Shown piece by piece: positions 35,661 through 44,573 of a DNA stretch of 64,000 nt. Made by a program: the position numbers and the translations under genes. Origin of the DNA: Aminobacterium colombiense DSM 12261 (lineage in GTDB: Bacteria > Synergistota > Synergistia > Synergistales > Aminobacteriaceae); the NCBI RefSeq assembly GCF_000025885.1, contig NC_014011.1, positions 1,302,001-1,366,000 on the forward strand, read 5' to 3'. Each line of letters begins with the position of its first letter. The stretch's first letter is position 1. The notes beneath the pieces are model-generated. The model had not been told where the DNA came from and searched no databases. It worked only from the letters and a program-made list of their open reading frames with translations.

Positions 35661-36605
35661 ATGAGTATAAGAATAAAAGATGTTGTTCATAAAAAAAGCC
35701 CTATGACACAGGGACACCGCATGTGCCCTGGTTGCGGAGCCCCTACGGCTGTACACCAGGGACTCATGGGAGTAGATTTCCCCCTCGTAGTGGTTAACGC
35801 TACTGGATGCCTTGAGGTTTCTACAACTGTGTACCCCTTTAGCGCCTGGCGCGTGCCATGGATTCACACGGCTTTTGAAAATGCCGGAGCTGGAGTTTCT
35901 GGCGTAGAAGCAGCCTATCAGGCTCTGAAGAAGAGAGGGAAAATAGACAAAGAGATCAAGTTCGTCGCTTTTGGCGGCGATGGCGGAACCTACGATATTG
36001 GACTTCAGTCCCTTTCAGGTGCCCTCGAAAGAGGTCATGACTTTACCTACATTTGCTACAACAACCAGGGGTATATGAACACTGGAGCCCAGCGAAGCAG
36101 CGCCACGCCTCGAGGAGCCAATGCCACCACTTCTCCAGCAGGCAGCGTCATTCCCGGCAAACTGCAAAAGCCCAAAGATCTTACAAGCATCGCAGCGGCC
36201 CACCATGTCCCTTACGTGGCTCAGACAACGTTGTTCAATCACATGGATGTAGCCGCCAAGGTTAAGAGGGCTATTGAAACTCCAGGACCAGCTTTTGTAA
36301 ATATTCTTGTTCCATGTGTTCTTTTCTGGAGAATCGATCCCGCCCTTCAGGGAGATATCTGCAAAAAAGCCGCTGATACTCGTTTCTGGCCCATTTATGA
36401 GGTTATTGACGGAGAATGGAAACTCTCATACAAGCCTAAAAAACGGGTACCTGTAGAGGAATTCCTGAAACCTCAGGGACGATATTCCCACCTCTTTAAA
36501 GGTGAGAAGTCCAAAGCCCTTCTAGAACAGGCCCAAGCCGATATAGAGAAGGACTGGGAGTACATCCTCGACCGCTGCAAAGAAACCTGGGAACCTCAGG
36601 ATTAG
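35661..36605 (+). CDS. porB: 2-Oxoacid (pyruvate):ferredoxin oxidoreductase, beta (TPP) subunit
   Basis: A 314-residue subunit that binds thiamine pyrophosphate and a [4Fe-4S] cluster: RMCPGCGAPTAVHQG supplies two Cys ligands, and FGGDGGTYDIG with NNQGYMNTGAQRSSATPRGANATTSP is the TPP/Mg2+ and pyruvate region. The latter block is the form found in pyruvate synthase/oxidoreductase rather than in isovalerate or indolepyruvate enzymes. It is the last gene of the operon, 13 bases after porA, and is followed by a strong bidirectional terminator. Confidence 0.95.
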   Translation: MSIRIKDVVHKKSPMTQGHRMCPGCGAPTAVHQGLMGVDFPLVVVNATGCLEVSTTVYPFSAWRVPWIHTAFENAGAGVSGVEAAYQALKKRGKIDKEIKFVAFGGDGGTYDIGLQSLSGALERGHDFTYICYNNQGYMNTGAQRSSATPRGANATTSPAGSVIPGKLQKPKDLTSIAAAHHVPYVAQTTLFNHMDVAAKVKRAIETPGPAFVNILVPCVLFWRIDPALQGDICKKAADTRFWPIYEVIDGEWKLSYKPKKRVPVEEFLKPQGRYSHLFKGEKSKALLEQAQADIEKDWEYILDRCKETWEPQD

Positions 36606-36646
36606 CTAATATTTCCATACAAAAAAGAAGCAATCTGATTTAACGT

Positions 36647-36689
36647 AAGAGCCCAGCCGCTGTTAATCGGTTGGGCTCTTTAACTTGCT
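36647..36689. terminator. Bidirectional terminator, copy 1 of a 43-base repeat
   Basis: A 13-bp stem (AAGAGCCCAGCCG at 36647-36659, with CGGTTGGGCTCTT at 36668-36680, one G-U pair) and the loop CTGTTAAT lie between convergent porB and a lyase gene. The whole 43 bases recur at 45591 with one difference. Confidence 0.85.
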
Positions 36690-36746
36690 CCCTGGGCTGC
36701 TCAAGCCTTTGGCTTAGCTCAATTGATTCCTTTAAACAAGGGCCTC

Positions 36747-37667
36747 TTATCCTACTATCTTCTCTTTGCCGTGGTATTTTTCCTCAATTACACTTTTAGG
36801 AAGATACTCTTCTTCCATTTTTCTGATGTACTCAAGGTTAACCACTTCTGCAAATTCCCTAAACGATATAAGTTTATCAAGGTATCGATCGGATACTCCT
36901 TTTTCTTTGATTTCACTCATCACATCAAACATACCCTTTGCTGCTGAATAAAGGGTAGAAAGAGCAGGTACAACCCATTTATACCCCATCTCCTCTGCTT
37001 CCTCTATTGGGATGAGGGGTGTTTTGCCTCCTTCTATGAGGTTAAGCATTAGAGGAATGCCCCTAAGCTCTACGGCCGTTTTCTCGATCTGGTCGCGTGT
37101 TTCCAGGGCTTCAACAAACACCATATCCACTCCAAAATCAGCGGCTCTCTTAGCTCTGGTAAGTGCATCTTGGTACCCATTAACTGCAATGGCATCTGTC
37201 CGGTATATAATCACAAAATCGGGATCAAGATCCTTTTTTGCATCCATGGCAGCCCGGAGCTTGCCCTCCATTTCTTCATACGAGATCACTTGTTTGCCTT
37301 CCATGTGTCCACATCTTTTTGGGGCAACCTGATCCTCCATAAAAAGCCCTGCCGCCCCTGCTGCTATATACTCCTGTACCGTACGATAGGCATTGATGGC
37401 ATTTCCAAAACCATTATCAGAATCACCAACCACAGGAATATTGACAGCTCTTGCTATGGCTCTGACCTGAGAAGTCATTTCGGAAAGAGTGAGAAGTCCA
37501 ATGTCAGGCTGTCCCAATGTCGCAGCAGCTGTACCGTATCCCGAATGCTGAAGAGCTTCAAATCCAACCATTTCACATATTCTGGCACTTAGCGAATCAT
37601 AGACCCCTGGTGCTAAAATAGCCCGAGATTCCTTAAGCCTCTTTCTGAGTAATGTTGATTTTTTCAT
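36747..37667 (-). CDS. Isocitrate lyase/PEP mutase superfamily lyase (first of two)
   Basis: A 306-residue TIM-barrel enzyme. The opening LAPGVYDSLSARI, the metal-binding GDSDNGFGNA and EDQVAPKRCGHMEGK, which contains the catalytic Cys of isocitrate-lyase-type members, are all in place. This subgroup includes 2-methylisocitrate lyase and 2,3-dimethylmalate lyase, which split a hydroxy-dicarboxylate into pyruvate or succinate plus a second acid. No prpC or prpD lies nearby, so a classic methylcitrate cycle is not indicated. It is followed on this strand only by the terminator repeat and preceded by its paralogue. Confidence 0.85.
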   Translation of the reverse strand: MKKSTLLRKRLKESRAILAPGVYDSLSARICEMVGFEALQHSGYGTAAATLGQPDIGLLTLSEMTSQVRAIARAVNIPVVGDSDNGFGNAINAYRTVQEYIAAGAAGLFMEDQVAPKRCGHMEGKQVISYEEMEGKLRAAMDAKKDLDPDFVIIYRTDAIAVNGYQDALTRAKRAADFGVDMVFVEALETRDQIEKTAVELRGIPLMLNLIEGGKTPLIPIEEAEEMGYKWVVPALSTLYSAAKGMFDVMSEIKEKGVSDRYLDKLISFREFAEVVNLEYIRKMEEEYLPKSVIEEKYHGKEKIVG

Positions 37668-37748
37668 GGCTACTCCTCCATCCAGTTGATTTTTTCGTAG
37701 CTAATCCTCAAAAGTTGAGCAATCACCCAGAAGATTAATTGTCCGCTG

Positions 37749-38630
37749 CTATTTCCCTTCGGTGGAGTATCGTTTCTCTATTTCACAAATAGCAGGTAAT
37801 CCGATAAGTTTGTTGAACTCTTCAAAGGCTATCATCTTATCTACTATATTTCCCGTAGACCCCGTTTCTTTAAGGACTTTCATTACTTCTGACACTGCCT
37901 TTGCTATGACATAGGTAGAGGTCACAGGGAAAATTACCAGATCATAACCTATTTCTTCGAGCGCAGATACTGGAAGAAATGGGGTACGGCCATGTTCCAC
38001 CATATTAGCGAGAACAGGAACAGAAAAACTGGAAGTAATTTGTTTCATTTCCTCTTCTGTTTCAGGAGATTCAATAAAAATAATATCTGCGCCAGCTTCT
38101 TCGTAGGCTTTGCCTCTTTCTATCGCTTCTTTGATGCCAAAACTGGTTCTGGCATCAGTTCGAGCCATAATCAAAAGCTCATCATCCTGTCTGGCGTCAC
38201 AGGCTGCTTTTATCTTTCCTGTCATCTCTTCAATTGATATTATCTCCCTACCCAGCATATGACCACACTTCTTGGGTGCTACCTGGTCTTCCAACTGCAG
38301 GCATGCAACACCAGCTTTTTCATATTCCCTTACAGTTCTGGTCACATTCACGGCATTGCCATAACCTGTATCCGCATCTGCTATGACTGGGATATCCACA
38401 GCATCTACAAGTCGAGATGCCCTTGCCGCCATCTCGGTTAAGGTAAGTAATCCCACATCAGGTTTGCCCAACATGCTCGCAGAAGTTCCGTAACCCGTCA
38501 TATAGAGAGCATTAAAACCCTCTATTTCAACTATCCTGGCAGTTAGTCCATCATGTACACCAGGAACTACTAATATTTCTTTTCTGGAAAGAAGTTTCCT
38601 CAATCTGATTCTGCTATTTTCCTTTTTCAA
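37749..38630 (-). CDS. Isocitrate lyase/PEP mutase superfamily lyase (second of two)
   Basis: A 293-residue paralogue of the adjacent lyase with the same landmarks: VVPGVHDGLTARIVE, ADADTGYGNAVNV and EDQVAPKKCGHMLGR, the canonical catalytic KKCGH of isocitrate and methylisocitrate lyases. The two proteins differ through most of the chain, so the pair is not a recent duplication and probably handles different substrates or stereoisomers. It lies directly downstream of the second TRAP transporter genes (27 bases after dctM), which points to a lyase acting on the imported acid. Confidence 0.86.
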   Translation of the reverse strand: MKKENSRIRLRKLLSRKEILVVPGVHDGLTARIVEIEGFNALYMTGYGTSASMLGKPDVGLLTLTEMAARASRLVDAVDIPVIADADTGYGNAVNVTRTVREYEKAGVACLQLEDQVAPKKCGHMLGREIISIEEMTGKIKAACDARQDDELLIMARTDARTSFGIKEAIERGKAYEEAGADIIFIESPETEEEMKQITSSFSVPVLANMVEHGRTPFLPVSALEEIGYDLVIFPVTSTYVIAKAVSEVMKVLKETGSTGNIVDKMIAFEEFNKLIGLPAICEIEKRYSTEGK

Positions 38631-38657
38631 AACTACATCACCTGTCCACTTCCTGAC

Positions 38658-39938
38658 TTAATGCATTATTGATGGCAACCAGAGACTCATTTGCGGGAAT
38701 GCTATAGAAAGTAGCAACATGAATGCCATGAGTATGATGAAGGGCCATACTCCCTGGATGATGTCTGACATGCAGATGTCATCGCGCAGACCATTTATAA
38801 CGTAAAGATTCATCCCTACGGGAGGTGTTATCAATGCCATGGTCATGTTTATGGTGAGGATAACAGCATACCAGATTGGGTCAATATTCAAAGCAAAGAG
38901 AATGGGAGTGACCAAAGGCATGGTAAGTAAAATGATAGAAACTGTTTCAAGTATCATCCCTAGTACTATCATAAACAGGTTCATAGCGAGAATGAACATA
39001 AGAGGCGACAAATTGTTCTCTATAATTAACTGAGTCAATTTTTGCGGTATCATAAGCATTGTCATGACCTTACCAAAGAGGACTGCTGCAGCAATTATGA
39101 CTGCAATCATACAGGAAGTACCCACCGATTTCAGACAGATTTCGGGTAGTTCCTTCAATTTTATAGTTTTGTAAATCACTACGGTAATGATAAGGCTGTA
39201 GATTAAACCTACTGATGCAGCTTCGGTGGGGGTAAAAATCCCACTATAGATACCACCGATGATAAGTATCGGAAGAAAAATTCCCCAGATATTCTTTCGA
39301 GTTACCGCTAATCTTTCAGGCCAGCTGGTTCTCTCCATGGGAGTAAAGCCTCCCCTCATGCTTTTTATTACAGCATAAATAACAAAAATGGCGGTCAGCA
39401 CGAGCCCAGGTATCACTCCTGCAATGAAAAGCTTTCCCACAGATTCCTCAGTAATTGCACCATAGAGAATCATAGGAATACTTGGGGGGATCAGAATACC
39501 CAGTGTTCCCCCGGCAGCAAGAAGTCCCAAAGTAAATTTTTTATCGTACCCTCTCTCTATCATTGCTGGATATGCCACCATTCCAATGGTAGCAGCTGTT
39601 GCTGCACCTGACCCTGTTATGGCTGAAAAGAAAGCACAGGCAAGGATAGTGGCAACGGCAAGTCCCCCAGGAAGATGTCTGACCCAGGCATTCATTACTT
39701 CAAAAAGGTCATCTCCGACCCTTCCATCCAAAAGAATTTGGCTCATCAGAATAAACAAAGGTATGGACAAAAGGGTAAAGCTTTCCATGCCTGAAAACAT
39801 TGTAGTTCCAACAATCTTGGTAGGAAGACTATAAAGAAATATAAGCAAAACAGAAGTAGAGCCCAGAGAGAAAGCAACAGGAAGTCCCATAAAAAGAATT
39901 ATAAGAAGAAGGCCTATAACCAAGAGGAAATTTAGCAT
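38658..39938 (-). CDS. dctM: TRAP transporter large membrane subunit DctM (second system)
   Basis: A 426-residue protein with the DctM blocks GLPVAFSLGSTSVLLIF (about 18-34), GSGAATAATIGMVAYPAMIERGYD (about 110-133) and FTPTEAASVGLIYSL (about 227-241). It forms the substrate channel. Its start overlaps the end of dctQ by 7 bases. It is a paralogue of the dctM at 24145, with clearly different sequence. Confidence 0.93.
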   Translation of the reverse strand: MLNFLLVIGLLLIILFMGLPVAFSLGSTSVLLIFLYSLPTKIVGTTMFSGMESFTLLSIPLFILMSQILLDGRVGDDLFEVMNAWVRHLPGGLAVATILACAFFSAITGSGAATAATIGMVAYPAMIERGYDKKFTLGLLAAGGTLGILIPPSIPMILYGAITEESVGKLFIAGVIPGLVLTAIFVIYAVIKSMRGGFTPMERTSWPERLAVTRKNIWGIFLPILIIGGIYSGIFTPTEAASVGLIYSLIITVVIYKTIKLKELPEICLKSVGTSCMIAVIIAAAVLFGKVMTMLMIPQKLTQLIIENNLSPLMFILAMNLFMIVLGMILETVSIILLTMPLVTPILFALNIDPIWYAVILTINMTMALITPPVGMNLYVINGLRDDICMSDIIQGVWPFIILMAFMLLLSIAFPQMSLWLPSIMH

Positions 39939-40453
39939 TGATTTTCCCCCTCCTTTTTTTCATGTCCGCTAAAGGTAGGAAATTTAGCGCCTAAGATTAT
40001 TATGAACTGAAGAGTGAGAAGGCCGAATCCCACAGGAAGGGCAAGTTGAGGAATCCACAGTGGAACTCTCAGCGGCGTCGCTGACAACTTATTATATTTA
40101 AGCGTAACCTTCAACATTTCAAAACCCTGTAATGTTACATAAGCAGAAAAGAGCATTCCCATGATACTAGTAAAGAATTCAAGGTAATTTTGAGTCTTTT
40201 CTGAAAATCTAATGACTAAGAGATCTATCCGTACATGTTTGCCTACTTGCAGCGTATAGGCAGCACCTGCTAACATAGTCCACATGAAGATAAAAACTGA
40301 TATTTCTTGTGCCCAAATAGTTGGTGAGTTGAAGACGTACCTTGCTACAACTTCATAAAAAAGGATGATCCCCATTAGCAGAATACCTAAACCGCTGCTG
40401 TATCCAATCAGGAGATTTAACCTTTCTGCAAGTTTTTTTAAAGATGAGAACAA
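39932..40453 (-). CDS. dctQ: TRAP transporter small membrane subunit DctQ (second system)
   Basis: A 173-residue protein with four membrane helices and VVARYVFNSPTIWAQEISVFIFMWTMLAGAAYTL, the DctQ helix-2 pattern, then HVRIDLLV. The start is TTG 40453 with AGGGGGA upstream. It links the DctP binding protein to DctM. Confidence 0.9.
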   Translation of the reverse strand: MFSSLKKLAERLNLLIGYSSGLGILLMGIILFYEVVARYVFNSPTIWAQEISVFIFMWTMLAGAAYTLQVGKHVRIDLLVIRFSEKTQNYLEFFTSIMGMLFSAYVTLQGFEMLKVTLKYNKLSATPLRVPLWIPQLALPVGFGLLTLQFIIILGAKFPTFSGHEKKEGENQC

Positions 40454-40611
40454 GACTACTCCCCCTGTCTTACTGAAAATAATTTTCTGAAAAACAAAAA
40501 CACCATTGAACCTTTGGATGTCAAGAATTTCTCAACCTAACAAACTTGATCTTAATACTCTATTAAATTCAAGTTCCCCTCATTTTTACAAATAAAAGGT
40601 AGAACATTATG

Positions 40612-40657
40612 TTTTAGTGAAGGGAGAAGGTTGTGCACCCTTCTCCCTTCACTAAAA
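40612..40657 (-). terminator. Long intercistronic hairpin after the second dctP
   Basis: A perfect 19-bp stem (40612-40630 with 40639-40657) and 8-base loop sits 43 bases after the dctP stop and before dctQ. Without a T-run on the minus strand it probably stabilises the dctP message or reduces read-through. Confidence 0.75.
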
Positions 40658-40699
40658 TGATGCTAAAGTTTTTACTTTAAAAATTTATTTTCGTTGCTG

Positions 40700-41692
40700 T
40701 TAGTCAAGGGATGCTACGATTTCCATGAGTTTTTTACCGACTTCGCCAGTTTCCTTAACAAAGGCATCCCTTACAGGCTCTGTCGCTTTCATGAAAACTG
40801 CTCTTTCCTCATCATTGAGCTCGTAAATCTGAACTCCACCATCTTTAATAACGTTATAGGCTTTCTCTTCAGCTGCAGTTATTGATCCACGGATAAATGT
40901 GGCCGCATCTTCCCCGGCTTTAAGGAGAACTTCCTTTTCTTCATCCTTAAGTGAATCCCACCATTCCAAGTTCGCCTGGACGAAAAACTGGGCAGTAGTA
41001 TAGTTCGCAAGGGTCATATACTTCTGAACTTCAAATATTTTTCTTGAAACAGCAGCAGGCATTCCTGTGGTGGCACCATCAACGGTGCCTCTCTGAAGAG
41101 CCATATACATTTCAGAAGAGCTCATCACTGCGGGGATACCGCCCAGAGCCTTTACTGTATCAGCTGTCCCCTTGCTAAAGGTTCTTATTTTAAGACCAGC
41201 AAAATCAGCAGGTTTCGCTAGTGGACGCTTGCTGTTATAGAATTGGACAAGACCGTAATCTACCCAAAAAACAACCTTTGCTCCCTTGCCCATAAATTCA
41301 TTGTCAAGAATATCTCCTGCACCGCTCTCTATGAACTTTTTGGGGGAGTCAAGATCTTTGAAAATGAAGGGCATCTCAAAAACATCAGCTGCGAGAACCA
41401 TCCCTGACCACTTGTTGACTGGTACCAAGGCCAGCTCAACAAGTCCTTCTTGAACAGCTTCTACGATCTCAGTATCCTTAAAAAGCTGTGCTGAGTGAAA
41501 AACCTCGACTTTCATTTTTCCATTGGAGTACTCTGCAACTTTCTGGGCAAAGCAATCCATACCCTCGGAGATGAAGTGTGATGGTGGAAGCTGGTTGGAA
41601 AGTCTCCATGCCGCCGCCATTGCTGGAAAAGCACAAAAAGTCATAATTAGTGCTACTACAATAGCTGTTGAAAAAAATCTCCCAAGTTTCAT
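40700..41692 (-). CDS. dctP: TRAP transporter periplasmic binding protein DctP (second system)
   Basis: A 330-residue secreted protein: signal peptide about 1-27 (MKLGRFF start, AMA-A cleavage), WRLSNQLPPSHFISEG as first strand and loop, DFAGLKIRTFSKG with the ligand Arg (about 150), and SEMYMALQRGTVDGATTG (about 174-191). ATG 41692 lies behind GGAGGTGTAAGG. It is the first gene of a dctP-dctQ-dctM-lyase-lyase operon. The substrate is probably a branched hydroxy-dicarboxylate, judged only from the two lyases. Confidence 0.92.
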   Translation of the reverse strand: MKLGRFFSTAIVVALIMTFCAFPAMAAAWRLSNQLPPSHFISEGMDCFAQKVAEYSNGKMKVEVFHSAQLFKDTEIVEAVQEGLVELALVPVNKWSGMVLAADVFEMPFIFKDLDSPKKFIESGAGDILDNEFMGKGAKVVFWVDYGLVQFYNSKRPLAKPADFAGLKIRTFSKGTADTVKALGGIPAVMSSSEMYMALQRGTVDGATTGMPAAVSRKIFEVQKYMTLANYTTAQFFVQANLEWWDSLKDEEKEVLLKAGEDAATFIRGSITAAEEKAYNVIKDGGVQIYELNDEERAVFMKATEPVRDAFVKETGEVGKKLMEIVASLD

Positions 41693-41799
41693 TTTCCTTA
41701 CACCTCCATTATTTTATTCCTTGTTCAAAATAGCGATACTCTCCTATAACATATGAACTCTTGTTAACTGCCAATATCTTTCGACGTTCGCAAACAAAA

Positions 41800-42480
41800 T
41801 TAACCTTTGGATTTAATGTTTTCTATCCTTCTTGCAAAAAGACTCCAGGATCTGCTCTCATTAAGTTTTTCGAGCTCCCCACTTTTTAAGAATTCCAAGA
41901 TTTTATAATGATTACGAGCAGCTTCCTCAAGGTTTTTTTCATTGCTAAGATCGTCAAGCATTCCCAATTCCAGCTGATGATACAAGTCAGACAGAATATT
42001 CATTGTCCGAGGGCGTTCTGCTTTGAGCCATGTGAAGTAATGGAACTCTATATCTTTTTTAAAAAAGGCCAAAACCTTTTCATCAGGTGTCATCTCAGAT
42101 CGTGCTATTTTCACCATTTGGTCAATGAGCCATGAGAGATAACTGAAATCCGATTCTTTCAGAAGTTCTTTTTTAACCAAAGCCTCATATATGCTCCCTT
42201 CCAAAAGGTAACGCAAGCCATAAATCTCTTCCATTTCTTCCACGGAAAAAGCACTGACAAAGGCTCCTCTTCGAGGAATGGTGGTTACCAGACCATGACT
42301 CTCGAGACGACGAAGAGCCTCCCTTACCGGAGCTCGGCTAATATTAAATTTTTCTGCGATTTTGGACTCAACTATCTTGTCCCCCTTTTTATACTTCTTT
42401 GAGACAAGAATTTGATTTCTTATGTAATTCACCACTTGAGATGTAATCGTTTCATCAGAACCGCATTTTTTATTGACCAT
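41800..42480 (-). CDS. GntR-family regulator, FCD subfamily (second TRAP cluster)
   Basis: A 226-residue DNA-binding protein: the winged helix VESKIAEKFNISRAPVREALRRLESHGLVTTIPRRGAFV (about 37-75) is followed by an FCD domain with KKDIEFHYFTWLKAE. ATG 42480 has AAGGAG at good spacing; an in-frame extension to 42576 encodes an unlikely hydrophobic stretch. It precedes the TRAP/lyase operon and lies on the other side of an 896-base region from the CoA-transferase operon, both of which it may control. GTCGAC palindromes occur in that region. Confidence 0.88.
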   Translation of the reverse strand: MVNKKCGSDETITSQVVNYIRNQILVSKKYKKGDKIVESKIAEKFNISRAPVREALRRLESHGLVTTIPRRGAFVSAFSVEEMEEIYGLRYLLEGSIYEALVKKELLKESDFSYLSWLIDQMVKIARSEMTPDEKVLAFFKKDIEFHYFTWLKAERPRTMNILSDLYHQLELGMLDDLSNEKNLEEAARNHYKILEFLKSGELEKLNESRSWSLFARRIENIKSKG

Positions 42481-42521
42481 ATAATTTCTACTCCTTACAA
42501 GCCTCGATATAATTACAATTA

Positions 42522-42527
42522 GTCGAC
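42522..42527. promoter_or_regulatory. GTCGAC operator candidate, site 1
   Basis: On the minus strand the site reads CTGTCGACTA, sharing TGTCGACTA with site 3. It lies about 42 bases upstream of the GntR start, suited to self-repression. Confidence 0.4.
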
Positions 42528-42662
42528 AGTTAACTACTATTATGTTTAATATACAGCAATAAGGGATCCTTTGCAACTAGGGCTAAAAAGCGCTTTTATA
42601 ACTTCAAAACACCGCTAAAACAGCAGGATAAGAAACAAAAATTACCGTTTTTTGCCTATAGT

Positions 42663-42668
42663 GTCGAC
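42663..42668. promoter_or_regulatory. GTCGAC operator candidate, site 2
   Basis: TGTCGACA is a perfect 8-base palindrome. It lies between the GntR gene and the plus-strand CoA-transferase operon. Confidence 0.35.
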
Positions 42669-42992
42669 ATATACTCTAAATAACTTCTTAAAATAAAATT
42701 TGACGACTAAAAAAGAAAACCCTGGTTTTTATTTTTCCTATTATTATTGTCATTTAGCACGCATCGTTTAGAGAATCTAATTAGCAGATTATCATTACAA
42801 AATATAAATATACGCGATGTAGTAAAAAACAAAGAAACTAGAAGACATCTGAGTTAAAAGAGCTCGTGCATCTCAATCATAGAGCGTATCCTCATTATCA
42901 TCAGCTAGCTTTATTTTCATGATAGATAGGTGAAATGCATAATATTCCTTGTTCGACTTAATTGACAAAAAAGAATATAGATATATAATTTT

Positions 42993-42998
42993 GTCGAC
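42993..42998. promoter_or_regulatory. GTCGAC operator candidate, site 3
   Basis: TTTTGTCGACTATCAACAAAA (42989-43009 region) shows the shared TGTCGACTA core inside TTTTGT...ACAAAA half-sites. It lies about 380 bases upstream of the CoA-transferase start. Confidence 0.4.
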
Positions 42999-43044
42999 TA
43001 TCAACAAAAGCGGTGACTGGATCTACCTGAGGTTTTTATTAGCA

Positions 43045-43191
43045 AAAATTTCTTTCCTGGAAGATTAAACCATTGCCCGCGAGATTGCAGATCACCTTAA
43101 AACAAGCAAAAACTTTATACTAGCCATCGCAAAGCAATGCGATTACTTCCTTCATGAAAATATGATTGCCAACAACCTCAATAAAAACTAG
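43045..43191 (+). pseudogene. Possible relic of a helix-turn-helix regulator (Rrf2-like)
   Basis: One plus-strand frame gives TIAREIADHLKTSKNFILAI, which resembles the DNA-recognition part of Rrf2-type regulators, but it is bounded by TAA at 43066 and TAG at 43189 and has no start. The likeness covers about 20 residues, so chance is not excluded. Confidence 0.2.
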
Positions 43192-43376
43192 TTTCCCGTG
43201 AGAGTTTACCTTTCGAGCATTAAAATCGGATGCGTTTTTTATGAAACATTTAGATTGTGAGGAAAGAATATTACCTTAAATTTCACTAGTTCAATTTCCG
43301 AGGAGAATGAATGCTTTTCTATGTTTTTAAAATGAAACTTGTACTGTAAATATTACTGAAAGGGTGTGGAAATTTA

Positions 43377-44573
43377 ATGGGGGTAAAAGGTGCACTAACA
43401 AATCTGAAGGTACTAGATCTCACGAGGGTATTGGCTGGGCCTTTCTGCACAATGATGCTTGCCGACATGGGGGCAGATGTTATAAAGATCGAGCAAGCAG
43501 GTCGAGGTGATGATACTCGTTTTATGGGCCCCTTTCAAAAGGGTGAAAGTGCCTATTATATAAACCTTAACAGAAATAAAAGGGGAATGACTCTTAATCT
43601 TAAAGATCCTGTGGGGAAAGAACTCTTTCTTAAAATGGTCAAGAAAGCAGACATTGTGACAGAAAATTTTCGTCCCGGCACAATGGAAAAACTAGGTATC
43701 GGTTATGAAACTCTGAAAGAAGTCAACCCACGCATCATTTATGCCGCTATTTCTGGATTTGGGCATACAGGGCCATACAAAATGCGCCCTGGATATGACA
43801 TCATAGCCCAAGCTATGAGCGGTCTTATGAGCACTACTGGATGGCCTGGAGGAGAACCGACCCGTACAGGAACTGCAATGGGAGATGTTTTGGCAGGCCT
43901 TTCCTGTGCTATTGGCATTCTTGCTGCAGTCAATTCAAGAAATATAACTGGGATAGGCCAGAAAGTCGATATCGCCCTTGTAGACTCTGCAGTAGCGAGC
44001 CTCGAGATCATTAACATGATTTATCTTGTTGAAGGAAGGGTTCCACAAAGAATTGGCAATCGTTACGAGTCTACTTATCCTTACGATTCCTTCAAGGCTT
44101 CCGACGGTAGTCTTGTAATCGGAGCTGCTAACAATAAACTATGGCAAAGTCTTTGTCAGGTAATAGGAAAACCTGAGTTGGCAGAAGCCCCAGAATACCT
44201 TGAAGTCAAAGACCGTGTGGGGAAACACGAAGAACTCAAGGTTATTGTCGAAGAATGGACCATGAAACATACTGTCCAAGAAGCATTTGACTTAATAAAT
44301 AAGGCTGGAATTCCTTGCGCTCCCATAATGACTATAGATAAAATCGTAAATGACCCCCACATAGCGGGAGACCGGGAAATGTTTGTTAAAACTAACCATC
44401 CGATAGCGGGAGAGCTGACGATAACTGGAAGCCATATTAAGCTTTCGGATACCCCCACCTCGATAAGAACTCACTCTCCTCTCCTTGGGCAGCATAATGC
44501 CGAGATACTAGAAGAACTTCTTGGCCTTGATATTGAAAAGGTCAAAGAATTAGAAGGGAAAGGTGTTCTTTAA
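43377..44573 (+). CDS. Class III (CaiB/BaiF) CoA-transferase
   Basis: A 398-residue family III CoA-transferase. LDLTRVLAGPFCTMMLADMGADVIKIE is the N-terminal block; the catalytic Asp is Asp170 in TAMGDVLAGL, matching Asp169 of formyl-CoA transferase; SGFGHTGPY and NRYESTYPYDSF are further family segments. It moves CoA between carboxylic acids, such as succinyl-CoA to an imported acid. Its stop overlaps the next start (TAATG), so it is coupled to an HMG-CoA-lyase-family gene. The pair suggests activation of a hydroxyacid followed by cleavage, as in citramalate, itaconate or HMG degradation. Confidence 0.9.
   Translation: MGVKGALTNLKVLDLTRVLAGPFCTMMLADMGADVIKIEQAGRGDDTRFMGPFQKGESAYYINLNRNKRGMTLNLKDPVGKELFLKMVKKADIVTENFRPGTMEKLGIGYETLKEVNPRIIYAAISGFGHTGPYKMRPGYDIIAQAMSGLMSTTGWPGGEPTRTGTAMGDVLAGLSCAIGILAAVNSRNITGIGQKVDIALVDSAVASLEIINMIYLVEGRVPQRIGNRYESTYPYDSFKASDGSLVIGAANNKLWQSLCQVIGKPELAEAPEYLEVKDRVGKHEELKVIVEEWTMKHTVQEAFDLINKAGIPCAPIMTIDKIVNDPHIAGDREMFVKTNHPIAGELTITGSHIKLSDTPTSIRTHSPLLGQHNAEILEELLGLDIEKVKELEGKGVL

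Larger units (their letters stand above)
42481..43376. other. Long AT-rich regulatory region between the GntR and CoA-transferase genes
   Basis: 896 bases without an intact gene. It contains three GTCGAC palindromes (42522, 42663, 42993), a related TGACGACTA at about 42701, and, near its right end, a short stretch with a helix-turn-helix-like translation broken by stops (43045-43191). The rest shows no coding signal. Confidence 0.5.
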
